Shown here piece by piece: positions 1-11,800 of a DNA stretch of 64,000 nucleotides (its first letter is position 1; every line of letters begins with the position of its first letter). The stretch lies in NCBI RefSeq assembly GCF_030247195.1, contig NC_080672.1, forward strand, positions 69,605,771 to 69,669,770. The letters are read 5' to 3'. The position numbers and the translations under genes are program-made. This DNA is from Topomyia yanbarensis (taxonomy: Eukaryota > Arthropoda > Insecta > Diptera > Culicidae). Below the pieces are notes generated by a model, which saw only the letters and a list, made by a program, of their open reading frames with translations, ran no database searches and had not been told where the DNA came from.

Positions 1-430
1 GTGTATTGCTCCTCATCTAGGAAGACAGTTCTTCAATTGGTCAAATTTACCGGCAATTAGGAGGGTTCACGTCTTTTGGAACGAAAGTAACCTGCTTGGT
101 GAGGTACTATTCTTTCGTTCATTTCGCGCAATGGCAAGACGCAAGATCTGGCCAGATGGCAAAACGATTCCTGTAGCTTCTAATCATGGGTAGAAGACGT
201 TTTAGTGGACATTCCCTCGAGTATATTTCGCTGTTCAGGGAAGCAGTTGTAATGAAGAGAAGGGAAATCTTACCAAAGCCACAAATAGCTTCTTGGACGA
301 CTCCTGATTTTTCGATCGGAATAAATGTCTCAGACTCGTTCAATACTTGCACTTCCCGAACCGTTTAATTGTGGTCCCAACAAGGATTTGTAGTAGGTTT
401 TCACGTAGGTTTCATCGTCCATTATAATAA
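1..430 (-). pseudogene. DD37E (ITmD37E-like) transposase relic, truncated by left window edge
   Basis: Minus-strand translation in changing frames gives transposase blocks in order: an MDDETYVK block near 420, then a block resembling the IWQAICSCG segment, then an IYSRECPLKRLLP-like segment, then the catalytic-Asp block IWPDLASCH near 130-150, then a degraded VPKD/NPPN-like stretch. The same blocks occur in the better-preserved copy at 50398-51684, where the second Asp and the Glu are 37 residues apart, the mosquito ITmD37E spacing. Frameshifts and stops make it non-coding. The N-terminal half is missing: at about 440-480 the sequence switches to an unrelated retrotransposon tail. The C-terminus may continue left of the window. 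Confidence 0.7.
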
Positions 431-494
431 CGTACGAATTCATACACACTTAGAAAAAATAAAAATTGCATTCGACGTAAACTTACCTTACCGT

Positions 495-800
495 TCAGGC
501 TAGAGCCTTGTTGTCTTTTGTTGTATGCAGAAGCCCTCTCCACTCCACTCGGTCCATTGCTGCTTGTCGCCAGCTTCGCAGTCTTCGAAGGGTCCGCAGA
601 TCGTCCTCCATCTGGTCGATCCACCGTGCCCGCTGTGCGCCCCGTCTTCTTGTTCCTGTAGGGTAGCCCACAAGAACCATCTCCATCGGGTCGTCGTCCG
701 ACATTCTTACGACGTGTCCAGCCCACCACAGCGGCATATTCTTCTGACTGATTTTGCATGTTCTGATATGTGTAATAAAACTTGTAATATTGAACCGTAC
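495..800 (-). pseudogene. C-terminal tail of a non-LTR retrotransposon reverse transcriptase (fragment)
   Basis: One minus-strand frame reads a tail with a WWAGHVVRMSDDDPM block, a basic RRRGAQRARW block and a DDLRTLRRLRSWRQAAMDR block. This tail is typical of the region after the RT domain in RTE-like and related insect non-LTR retrotransposons. The RT catalytic domain is absent, so this is a 5'-truncated or eroded copy. It abuts the transposase relic on its left and a mixed repeat field on its right. I assign it to non-LTR elements with confidence but not to a named family. Confidence 0.7.
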
Positions 801-1348
801 ACTGAAAATTAAACATGAGACCCGTAACGTACAAACGCTCGAGCTCTTCGCGATCATCCACGCAAAACCTACACTCCCGATCTCGCAAACAGGAGTACAC
901 CCTGGTAACTAAGTGAACGTTTTAGCACTTATACATTTCCAAACATGGTCTCAAGAGTAAACCTACAAACGCCCGTGTTCGTGGGATCACAAATCGGTTA
1001 CATCCGGAAGTCCCTACACTCGGCCCAAACATCAATCTAGACTAGACAACACGTTCCACGGCGACATGATGATAGTGATATAGAAGAATTCACGTTCTTC
1101 TAGCATTTGAATCGTACACCACAGAAAATAAAGTATCAGATTCATCGTCCGCGTGATCATCCAAGAACACACGCTAATATGCGAATGGGCTGATGGTTAT
1201 GAAATCAATTTAATGCGCGCAAAATTACGAACACGTTACCACATGCGACATACAAACGGTCATGCGATCTAACACTTTAACTTACAAACGCTCGAGTCCT
1301 TCGCGATGATATACAAAGACGAACATGCAATCATGATCATCCACGCAC

Positions 1349-1445
1349 AACCACGCCCAATATACCGCAAACACAAAAGTGCCCCAATAATTTATGGAAC
1401 CACGCCCAATATACCGCAAACACAAAAGTGCCCCAATAATTTATA
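1349..1445 (+). repeat. Tandem duplication, two copies of a 49-bp unit
   Basis: The unit beginning aaccacgcccaatatacc at 1349 is repeated at 1398. The two copies are identical except near the last bases (tttatgg versus tttatag). This is a recent local duplication with no coding content. Confidence 0.9.
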
Positions 1446-1708
1446 GCACTTATAGTCTTAAGGAGGTCTCAAGCACGCTCAAATAAACGCTCATTCCCAC
1501 GCAATTGTATGGTCATACAACCGTTCATCTGAACCGTACACTCTACACCACAATCAGAATCGCGGTCCGCTCAATTGTCCTTAAACGGTGATTTAGTGGG
1601 TTACATTTCCCGTTTCGTCGGCAATTGTAGTAAGTGATTCTGACGGGAAGTCCTTCCGAGAACCCGGCTCTACAGCTCCAGTAGGACAATTCTAAAAAAA
1701 AAAAGAAG

Positions 1709-1908
1709 ATACTGAAGACGACAAAAAAGAATTTAAAAAATAATTGCCGCGAACTGATTTTAAAGGGCATTGAAATAACTGTAACATGGAAAGCTTAAAG
1801 ACCCCAAATTTGGAGCCTTTAAGCTTTCCATGTTACAGTTATTTCAATGCCCTTTAAAAATCAGTTCGCGGTAATTTTTTTTAAATTCTTTTTTGTCGTC
1901 TTCAGTAT
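1709..1908. repeat. Near-perfect 200-bp foldback (about 92-bp arms, 16-bp loop)
   Basis: Positions 1709-1800 are almost exactly the reverse complement of 1817-1908. The only visible differences are a few in an A-run and one at the ccgcg site. The 16-bp loop holds a smaller palindrome, ccaaatttgg, at 1804-1813. The arms are too similar to be old, and no ORF spans them. It could be a snap-back MITE, a replication-derived inverted duplication, or a hairpin RNA precursor. No flanking target duplication could be defined. Confidence 0.9.
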
Positions 1909-2215
1909 TTGCATGTATCTTTTTTTGAGAATTGAGAAATGAGATGTGGTTTGCTGAATCACTGCTAAAGGGGTTAGTGTACAACTACTATTATCATGCT
2001 CCTGCCAAACCTGCTCCCATGACGTAAGAATTGTCAAAACAGAATTCATGAATAGTCTCGAATATACGAATGGTCACACGGGTATAAAATCGATAAACAA
2101 TTTATGAAGTTACATACACACTAGCACACACGACAAACACGTTAACGTACAGACGCTGGAGCCCTTCGCGATCTTCCACGCGCACCTACGATCTCGCAAA
2201 CAGGATCCATCCTTC

Positions 2216-3155
2216 AGATTTACTAATTTGTTATAGTAAATAAATACATCATTTCTTGCAATTCCTCTCATTAATACCTGATCAGCCTACTTGCTTCTAA
2301 GTAAGGGTTTCAGTACTGCTAATGCTTATTTTGAGCCGCTCAAAATTATTTTATTTTCACGTCGGGAATGCAATCGATATATTTTTAATTGTTCACTAAT
2401 ATTATTTTTTTTCTCAATTATTCGGTGCTTTTCCTTTTGCCATTTGATCTTTCTTAAAAATAGTTTTTGAATTAAATATGTTTCTAAACATTTTCTCGCC
2501 GCTACGATGTCAAAAAACGTATTTAGGGCTCCTACCGTGTCTCCTAGTGACTCTGAAAATCTTGAATTTCAGCACCATTTTTAATATTCCTTCCCTGTTG
2601 CCTGTATGTACGAACCTGGTCGGCGCCGATATTGATCAATAAACGATTTGGAATTAATAGAAGTTGTCCATTAAAGGGCTATTGCCTTTGTACTTGACGG
2701 TGATTAGTGAAGTTGATGATTAAGTGCTGCATCGACCCAATATCGTGGACGGTGTTTCAAATTGCGTGCTATACGATCGAACCTCCGCGAGGTGGAATAT
2801 TTTTGCAGGTGTAAATGGAGTTTAGGCTTACGGAAAGCACTTTTATTCAGTTACACCACCGATTCCGTCCAGTGCAGATATCATTCAACACGTTAGCCCA
2901 AGCAGAAAGTTTAGTTTTTCAGTACAACCTAAAACAAATAGTTGAAATTAACCCCGTTGAAATCGAGATTCCCGTGTATATAGAAGGCGACAACATTTAA
3001 GTAAGGCCACATGATCTGGCACCGCATACTTTCCACAATTTCATTAAAAATATATGTCGCAATACGGACAAATAGAACACGTTACATCTAATACTCATAG
3101 AAACTAAGCTGTTCCTAACGGTGTTTTTGTGGTAAAAATGCAGATCGAACGATAT
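2216..3155. other. No supported gene; AT-rich spacer
   Basis: Only short ORFs without recognisable composition or motifs are present. No RNA gene, clear repeat or TE motif was recognised. Confidence 0.5.
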
Positions 3156-3159
3156 ATCC

Positions 3160-3192
3160 CTTCTTACCCGAATATACTATTCGGGTAAGAAG
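3160..3192. repeat. Perfect 15-bp-arm hairpin next to the hexanucleotide array
   Basis: cttcttacccgaata at 3160-3174 is exactly complementary to tattcgggtaagaag at 3178-3192, with a 3-base loop. It lies about 35 bp from the start of the GGAATA array. It might be the remnant end of a palindromic element or a stable structure that stalls replication and promotes array expansion. Confidence 0.85.
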
Positions 3193-3225
3193 CTATGTAC
3201 TCATCAAGGAAACACGTTCCGGAAA

Positions 3226-4215
3226 AGGAATTGGAATAGGAATTGGAATTGGAATAGGAATAGGAATAGGAATAGGAATAGGAATAGGAATAGGAATAGG
3301 AATAGGAATAGGAATAGGAATAGGAATAGGAATAGGAATAGGAATAGGAATAGGAATAGGAATAGGAATAGGAATAGGAATAGGAATAGGAATAGGAATA
3401 GGAATAGGAATAGGAATAGGAATAGGAATAGGAATAGGAATAGGAATAGGAATAGGAATAGGAATAGGAATAGGAATAGGAATAGGAATAGGAATAGGAA
3501 TAGGAATAGGAATAGGAATAGGAATAGGAATAGGAATAGGAATAGGAATAGGAATAGGAATAGGAATAGGAATAGGAATAGGAATAGGAATAGGAATAGG
3601 AATAGGAATAGGAATAGGAATAGGAATAGGAATAGGAATAGGAATAGGAATAGGAATAGGAATAGGAATAGGAATAGGAATAGGAATAGGAATAGGAATA
3701 GGAATAGGAATAGGAATAGGAATAGGAATAGGAATAGGAATAGGAATAGGAATAGGAATAGGAATAGGAATAGGAATAGGAATAGGAATAGGAATAGGAA
3801 TAGGAATAGGAATAGGAATAGGAATAGGAATAGGAATAGGAATAGGAATAGGAATAGGAATAGGAATAGGAATAGGAATAGGAATAGGAATAGGAATAGG
3901 AATAGGAATAGGAATAGGAATAGGAATAGGAATAGGAATAGGAATAGGAATAGGAATAGGAATAGGAATAGGAATAGGAATAGGAATAGGAATAGGAATA
4001 GGAATAGGAATAGGAATAGGAATAGGAATAGGAATAGGAATAGGAATAGGAATAGGAATAGGAATAGGAATAGGAATAGGAATAGGAATAGGAATAGGAA
4101 TAGGAATAGGAATAGGAATAGAAATAGAAATAGAAATAGAAATAGAAATAGAAATAGAAATAGAAATAGAAATAGAAATAGAAATAGAAATAGAAATAGA
4201 AATAGGAATAGGAAT
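3226..4215 (+). repeat. Hexanucleotide microsatellite (GGAATA)n, about 1 kb, with a GAAATA variant block
   Basis: After an imperfect lead-in with GGAATT variants, the array is uninterrupted GGAATA from about 3251 to 4120, roughly 145 units. It then changes to GAAATA units from 4121 to about 4200, returns briefly to GGAATA and decays into related purine-rich sequence by about 4400. The sharp switch is a G-to-A change in every unit, which suggests a separate amplification of a variant. The long minus-strand reading frame (Leu-Phe repeat) is a by-product of the period being a multiple of three. Confidence 0.97.
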
Positions 4216-6045
4216 AAAAATTGGAATAGAGACATAAATAGGAACAGGTGTAAAAACAGACTAATAATTAATATAGAAAAAATAGATAGGATAGGGAAAG
4301 GAAAACGAATATTACTGAGAAGAGAAAAAAAAATGGAATGAAATATTATATAGAAATAGGATCATAGGAATACGAAAGGAAATTGAAAAATTGGCATCAA
4401 ACAATATCTATTGGTTTCTTTTAAAGTGGTCCGATGTGCCAGATTGAATAAATCAATGTTTTTTTCAATTTTGATAACTTTGTTCTTAACCATCGACGTT
4501 GTCAAATCGTGTCTTCATAAAAAGATGAATAATGATTGCATGGACATCTGCGGATGAGGTTTTATAAAGATTTCCTATCGGTCGTACTTCTATGAACCAG
4601 TCTACTTTTCCGTTCTAAGTATATAACTGATTCTACCTGATCGATTTTGCTGGAAGGGTAGATTTTCTAGAATGGGATGACCGTTCAATTTATTCGATAA
4701 ATAGTACTTTGCGGTAATTATATAACATATAACATATAACAACAAATCAATTTTGTTAGTCATTAAAATCAATAGATTAAGTACCATCCAATACATGGCA
4801 TAAAAATTTCAGAAATAATTTCAAAGACAACATCGGAACACCAGGTCAATAGATCTAAAGCCGTTTGATGAATTTGATTTAGCTCCATGGGTTCCTAACC
4901 CAAATACCAGGATCTCATCAGCAATAGAAACTATTGGGCTTGCAGGACATCATCTGCGAGTTGATTTTCACTAGCACACAGTAGTAGAGTTTCGATTTAG
5001 CGTTTGTCCAGTGGCCAAATTGGTCAGTCAAGTACTGATGTTGTGACAAAATTATAAAAATTGGTCTATGTGGCTAAAACTTGGGGTTTTAACTAATTTT
5101 GGGTCCATTTCTGCTATCAGTTTTGATATTCCATATTTCATTTTTTCAACTACTTTTATTTAAACCCATTTGAATGCGTTGGTCGTTAAAGGGTTAATAT
5201 AAACATTAATCATAGTAGCCAATCTCATCGGATAGCAGAAATGGTTGACAAAACTAGTAAAAATCACTAATTTTTCAGTAATATGATGTTGTTTAGGCAA
5301 TTAATTTGTAAGGAGATTTATAAGCTACAGGGCGTCTCCATATGGATATTTTCAAAAATATAGATATACCAACTTCGGCGCAAAAATGCGCAAGATGAGC
5401 CATATATATCTTGAAACTATACTAAATTTTGAGACAGGTTCATGATAAGTGACCCATGGGAGACCATCTCAAAAATTGGAAGACGTATAAAGATAAATTA
5501 CTGATATGATATGAAAGAACAAACGTGAATCAGTTTTGCACAAAAATATCCCATCTATAGTTTAGAATATTCATGAACTTAAAATTGCTCCAATCGGCTA
5601 TGTAGTTCTTGAGATATCGCCATTTGAAACTCTAAGGTACTAAAAATTCTAATTAATTGAATTGAACAGAAATCCTCGACATCACTTGCTTCAACGACAT
5701 GCTAAAAATTCATTTTTCATCCGATTATAGTAAAAATTTTAAATACCTTTATTCAAACTGAGAGAAAAATAAAATAAATATTTACAAAAGAATAACAAGA
5801 CATTGATTTTTGGGGTTTTGTCACTCGTCGTGCCACTGTGTGATGAAACGGACGTAAATCAATGACATACAATCGATTAAGAATTCAAGAGAACCTCGAG
5901 GATCTGTTTGACTGTTGGTTTGAATTTCTGGATTTTTTCCATACAAAACGCAATATGTTCGTAAAAATTCCACACGAACAGTTCGCCTGCCAAATTACAT
6001 CTTTCTTGAAAAATTTCGGCAAGCCCTATTCTCCACGCATAAATT
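4216..6045. other. AT-rich intergenic DNA with decayed repeats, no supported gene
   Basis: Purine-rich array decay runs to about 4400. An inverted pair, ccatttctgctatc near 5105 and gatagcagaaatgg near 5232, marks one probable small palindromic element at about 5100-5245. The rest is AT-rich with short non-conserved ORFs. Nothing else could be identified. Confidence 0.45.
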
Positions 6046-6170
6046 ATTTAAGAAATTTGCGTTTCGATTTCGTCTCATCAGATTCCGATACTAACTTAGT
6101 TACAGGACTAAGCTAGCGCCAGATTGTCGCTAGCTCCAAAAACGGAATTCCACACGCGGGACATCATGCT
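6046..6170 (+). repeat. Copy of a dispersed repeat with CGTCTCATCAGA core
   Basis: The stretch from ttcgatttcgtctcatcag through ccgatactaacttagttac to a gctagcgccag block and an acacgcgggac end resembles 14815-14920, which lies inside the hAT-like MITE, and 45430-45490. Shared order of blocks in three places supports a mobile or mobilised repeat. Confidence 0.55.
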
Positions 6171-8004
6171 TGACTAGGGGCTAGCTCAGGAGCACAATTA
6201 GTGTCTTCGTTTGGCAAATACAGTTTAATTCTGAGAAAAACCTCGCCAATTGAATTTATTATACATTACTCCAGAAATTGCTTTCCTTCGTTGTTAACCG
6301 TTTTCTTTCAAAGTGGCGATGTGAATTGGACTTCTCTGGAAGTGTAAGTCAATATTGGTGACACGGTCAGTCAAACTCAGCGATCATAGCACGCCGCCGT
6401 ACCGAGACTACTAATCAACAGACACGCAATTGTCACACTGTCAGGGGCTACTTTGTTCTTGTAAATAACCACGTGTTGCCTCATTCAAAGTTTAACCTGC
6501 GGAAAAATTCATTTCGCTACATGCTTTGCATGGAACCAGTTTACCCTACATTCCACAAATGACAGCCAGAAGCCTCGAATCAGCTTCACAATTGCCAATT
6601 TAAACGATACTTAGCTGAAAATGTTTCGCAGGCTCTTTCTTGTGCAATTGATCTTTCAACCTAATGGATGCATTTAAAATTTGTCCAGAGTGAGGCCTAC
6701 CGCGTACAGAAAAATTAAAAAGCATTTGAAACGGTGACCCTCAGGCAGCGTCCCACAAAGAAGTAAGTAACTAACTATACAGATTTACAATGTCTAGAGC
6801 CATCATCCACAGTATATCATTTCGAGTTAATCACGAGAGCTGGCCGCCGCCAAGTGAAGTTGATAATCGTTGCTTCTTGGAACATAGCTACTTGTTCGGT
6901 TGGTTGGTAATCGAACAAAAAAAAGAAACAAGTTTGAAATCCAACATCGAGATGCTGTGCGATGATGCGCGATCCGTCGAAGATTCAAATGCGACCGATC
7001 TGTGAGCGATGAGCTACAGCAGACCAATTCGAATTCGTGACGGCCTTCGAAGGCTTCAGTTCCCACACTGCCGAGTGAGGTTTTGAATGCTAGAACTTGA
7101 ACAGAGGTTTGCGGGGTCTGCCCACGTAAGTGAAGTAAAAAATGTGTTTTTTTTTCTTATTCACCAACAAGGTAGGATGTGCCCATTCATAATTCAGACA
7201 TTTGCTAGCAGGTCAACTATGGAATGTTGTTATGATTTCAGTTACACCGGTCGTGACTAATTACGAAGCGTGCACCTGTGGTTGGAATTCCATGGAAGAT
7301 GGAAATTGTTCAAATGTCATCCAAGAAATCCTGTGCGCTGTGAATCGGAATGTTTCGAAATCTGTTCGAAGCAGATGGTGTAATTTTCACAAAGGGGATT
7401 ATAGTAGGACTAGGACTTTACTTTGCCTTTGACCTCTCCACTGTGTGAACTCATGTGACACTCCACTAATCTCAACAGTTTACGACTGCAACTCATACTA
7501 AATTACCGAATAATGATCTCCGTTTCGTTTCGGAGCCTAATCACTCTCTACTTTAATCACCCGAAGCGAGCTCCACTCCACATCTGAACGCAGCTGGTGC
7601 GTGCGTGAGTGTAATTTTTAAAGCATCGTTCCATTTTGGAACATCATCAATTCATAGCGATGCGCAACCCTTATGCGAAGTCATTGACTCATACTGGCAG
7701 TAGTAATTGGAGCTAGTTTTAGGAAATTACTTTTTAGCCGCACCGAAAGTGAATTTAACCGAAGGTTTCGTTCAAAAGCGATCAGTGCAGAAAGTAGAGG
7801 AATAAATTAGGGGAATTCAAATTACATTTTGATGAGTACCTATCTAGCAGATCCAATTCCATGATCAGTTTTAGTATGGGGAACCTCGTGTTTATATGCA
7901 AGGGTAGATGCTGTATGCCGATGTTTTTTACGTTTGTTGTGCGAAAGCTTTTACTTCTTTTTCGACATTTGAAGCAAAAATTCAATTTTCGATTATTGAA
8001 CATA
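6171..8004. other. No supported gene upstream of the retrotransposon insertion
   Basis: Sequence of mixed composition. ORFs of 71 to 79 codons overlap each other on both strands at about 6790-7066 and show no domain, bias or splice context. No repeats were recognised here. Confidence 0.4.
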
Positions 8005-8017
8005 TTTTTTGAAATAT
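8005..8017 (+). repeat. Left copy of candidate 13-bp target-site duplication of the I-clade element
   Basis: ttttttgaaatat here is repeated exactly at 14204-14216, on the other side of the retrotransposon, directly next to the poly(A) side of the element. The T-run lowers its specificity. A shorter alternative is tgaaatat at 8010-8017 and 14153-14160. Confidence 0.5.
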
Positions 8018-8097
8018 TTTTTTTTTTTATTCATTTCGTTTATTTGATAGGCACAAATGCGTTAGCTTGGCGGTGCCAAATGCTTTTGTTTTTACAT

Positions 8098-8475
8098 TTG
8101 GATATCTTAAAACTAGGAGGTTACAATGTTGAAATATTTTTTTTTTACAAAGGAAAAGAAAGTTTACAGCTATCTTAAGACTAGAAATAAGATTCAATAT
8201 ACAAAAGAGGGCCAAAAGATTTTTTTATGAAAAAATTTAAAACAAGGGATTCACTTTGATATACAAGAGGGGGAGTAATAGTATTTTACGAAATATTTTA
8301 CGGTTATCTTAAAGCTAACAATATAGTTTAGTACACAAAAGGGGGGAACAAATATTTATGAGAAATTTCACAGAAATCTTAAAACTAGGGGTTCAATTCT
8401 ATTTACAAGATGGAGGACAAGAGTTTCAATAAAGAGTAAAAATTATAGCTATCTTAAAACTAGGAATACAGAATA
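8098..8475 (-). repeat. Six degenerate tandem repeats of about 70 bp in the retrotransposon 3' UTR
   Basis: The plus-strand block atcttaaaactagg or a variant recurs near 8103, 8171, 8305, 8375 and 8451, with a weaker copy near 8230. Each is followed by a tacaa-ga-ggggg purine segment. In the element's sense these precede the terminal poly(A). Repeats in a 3' UTR could serve in recognition of the RNA by its own reverse transcriptase, but that is inference. Confidence 0.75.
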
Positions 8476-8878
8476 CTAATTTGAATTTTTTAACTAAAAC
8501 TTATGCTTGGTCAAGATATTCAAAGGGTGGCTTATTTCCGCATCAGTGTAGCAGCAGTTGTATCAAGGACAGGGGAGAGACAGGGAAAGAAGAGCAAAAC
8601 TTGCAACTTTCGCTCGAACGGCGGGGGGGGGAGGGGGATCAGCGAATCAAATTTGCGCCTCAGTATAGTAAGTCGTCGAGTACCGGATTGGCGGATGGTA
8701 TTCTTCGGACCCGCGGGGAATCCTTCAAAAGTCATCGGACCTCGAGTCGCTCTCGCTTCAGTGTCCTTCTATGCAGGCGTAGTGGTAAGGGCGATGGCGG
8801 TTACATAGTGGCACTCTGGAGCTGATCGGTTCCACAAGGCAGGAGGAAACTCTAAAAACGAGAAATAAAAGAGAGGGA

Positions 8879-11800
8879 CTAAATTGGGATATTTATCGTT
8901 TTTATGAAGGTATAAATAAGGGACATATAGGGGAAATCACGAGTTGCCAGCATATCTCGGACTGGTACATTGGGTGGTCTACCTCGGGCCCGAAGGGATT
9001 CCTTTAACTGAGACCTGGCGTCACAATACCCGGCGCACACCCAGACAACGTGTTCGATGTCGTGATAGCCCTCGTCACAAGCGCACAGACTACTCTCCGC
9101 AAGCCCAATACGCCGCAAATGCGCATCCATGGTGTAGTGATTGGACATAAGTCGGGACATTACACGAATAAAATCCCGACCCACATCCATCCCCCCGAAC
9201 CAAGGCTTCGTTGATACCTTTGGGATAATCGAATGTAGCCATCGTCCAAGTTCCCCATTGCTCCACGAGGTTTGCCAACTGTTGAGCGTCCTCTGACGAC
9301 AAACACTAAAAAATTCGTTGAAGCAGACTGGTCTTTCGTATATGTCACCATTTAATGCGCCCGCCTTTGCTAATGAGTCGGCCTTTTCATTGCCCGGGAT
9401 AGAACAATGAGAGGGGACCCAAACAAAGGTAATCTGATAAGATTTTTCAGATAACGTACACAAGGACTCCTGTATCTTCCCCAGAAAATACGGTAATTGC
9501 TTTTTAGGCTTCACCGCACGAAGAGCCTCGATAGAGCTGAGGCTGTCCGAAACGATGAAGTAGTGATCTGTGGGCAGAGTGTCGATGATCCCAAGGGTGT
9601 ACTGAATTGCAGCTAACTCTGCGACGTAAACTGAAGCGGGATCATTGAGCTTGAATGAAGCGGTGATAGTATTGTTGAAGATACCGAAGCCAGTGGACCC
9701 ATCGAGATTTGATCCGTCAGTGTAAAACATTTTGTCGCAGTCGACTTCTCGGAATTTATTATAAAATATATTGGGGATCACCTGCGGGCGTATATGGTCC
9801 GGAATTCCACGAATCTCTTCCTTCATGGATGTGTCGAAGAATACAGTAGAATCAGAAGTATCTAGGAAACGGACACGGTTGGGATTGTACGAAGAAGGAT
9901 TGATGCTCTGTGCCATGTAGTCGAAGTACAAGGACATAAAACGGGTTTGAGAATTAAGCTCGACGAGTCTCTCGAAGTTTTCAATTACCAACGGGTTCAG
10001 AATGTCACATCGGATGAGCAATCGATATGAGAGTTCCCAAAATCGATTTTTTAGCGGAAGAACGCCCGCCAGCACTTCGAGACTCATCGTATGGGTCGAG
10101 TGCATGCAACCCAAGACAATGCGCAAGCAACGATACTGGATTCTCTCCAGTTTGATGAAGTGTATGTTCGCAGCGGAGCGGAAACAGAAACACCCGTACT
10201 CCATCACCGACAATATCGTTGTTTGGTACAACCTGATCAGGTCTCCTGGGTGAGCACCCCACCATGTTCCAGTTATTGTTCGGAGAAAATTGATCCTTTG
10301 TTGGCATTTCTGTTTCAGATACCTAATGTGACATCCCCAGGTACCTTTAGAGTCGAACCAGACCCCGAGATATTTAAATGTGAAAACCTGGTTGATCGTT
10401 GCACCCATTAATAGGAGCTGGAGTTGCGCCGGCTCACGCTTCCTAGAAAAAACAACCAACTCAGTTTTCTCCGTGGAGAACTCAATACCCAGCTGAAGAG
10501 CCCAAGCAGACAAATTGTCCAAGGTATTTTGTAATGGTCCTTGCAAGTCGGCAGCTTTGGGCCCTGTAACAGAGACCACCCCGTCGTCTGCAAGTTGCCT
10601 TAGGGTGCATGAATTGGCAAGACAATCGTCAATGTCATTCACGTAAAAATTGTAGAGCAGGGGACTTAGACATGAGCCCTGGGGAAGACCCATGTAGCTA
10701 AATCGCGATGTTGTTAAATCGCCATGCGAAAAGTGCATGTGCTTTTCAGACAACAGGTTTAGCAAAAAGTTATTTAAAATTGGTGAAAGACCATGCTGGT
10801 GCAGCTTCTCTGACAGAATGTTGATAGAAACTGAGTCAAAAGCCCCCTTAATATCCAAGAAGACTGATGCCATCTGCTCTTTGTTAGCATATGCCATTTG
10901 GATTTCTGTAGAAAGCAACGCAAGGCAATCGTTCGTCCCTTTGCCTTTGCGGAAGCCAAATTGTGTATCTGACAGCAAGCCATTTGCTTCAACCCAATTG
11001 TCGAGGCGAAACAAGATCATTTTCTCGAACAACTTCCGAATACAGGACAGCATTGCAATCGGCCGATACGAGTTGTGGTCGGAGGCTGGTTTTCCTGGTT
11101 TTTGGATGGCGATGACCTTCACTTGCCTCCATTCATAAGGGACAATGTTACCCTCAAGAAACTTGTTAAATAAATTCAACAGGCGCCTTTTTGCAGTGTC
11201 AGGCAGATTCTTCAGCAAGTTGAATTTGATTCTGTCTAACCCTGGGGCGTTATTGTTGCACGATAAGAGAGCAAGTGAGAACTCCACCATCGAAAACGGT
11301 GTTTCGTTCGCGGTATCGTGAGAAGACGCGGCGCGGTACGTTTTCTGTACCGGGACAGAGTCCGGACAGATCTTCTTGGCGAAAGCGAATATCCAACGGT
11401 TTGAATATTCCACGTTCTCGTTGGTACTATTATGATTACGCATACGTCGAGCCGTACCCCAAAGAGTGCTCATCGCTGTTTCTCTCGTTAACCCGTCGAC
11501 GAACCGGCGCCAATAACTGCGTTTTTTGGCTTTCATTAGACTCTTCATTCGCCTTTCTAACGACGCGTACTGTTGATAGCTAGCGAGTAACCCGTCCTCC
11601 CGGAAGGCCTTATATGCAGTGGACTTTTCCGCGTACAGCTCTGAGCACTCTTTATCCCACCACAGGGTGAGAGACCGTCCATGGGTATTCGCGCTGGGTA
11701 CTGGTTTAGTCTGAGCTTGATTCGCACTGTCGAGAATCAAGCCAGCCAAAAACCTGTACTCTTCCTCCGGAGGAAGTTCTTGAGTGGATTCGATTTTAAC

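Larger units (their letters stand above)
815..2215. repeat. Field of partial repeat copies sharing an ACAAACGCTCGAG-TTCGCGAT module
   Basis: A module that begins with cgt(a)acgtaca(a/g)acgct, followed by a ctcttcgcgat-like core and a ccacgc...ctcgcaaacag tail, is seen at about 820-895, 1285-1370 and 2140-2212 with substitutions. Between the copies lie AT-rich stretches with no open reading frame of note. This looks like fragments of one mobile-element family, possibly a UTR or LTR, but I cannot name it. The hairpin at 1709-1908 is inserted within this field. Confidence 0.45.

Noticed and set aside
412..900. 162-codon minus ORF as a gene
   Set aside because: It overlaps the non-LTR retrotransposon tail in a different frame; the informative frame is the 495-857 one.
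3204..4235. 343-codon minus-strand ORF made of Leu-Phe repeats
   Set aside because: It is a direct translation of the GGAATA hexamer array, which stays open because the period is a multiple of three. No gene context.
8481..8825. Two overlapping plus-strand ORFs of 101 and 114 codons
   Set aside because: They are antisense to the 3' UTR of the I-clade element and overlap each other in different frames.
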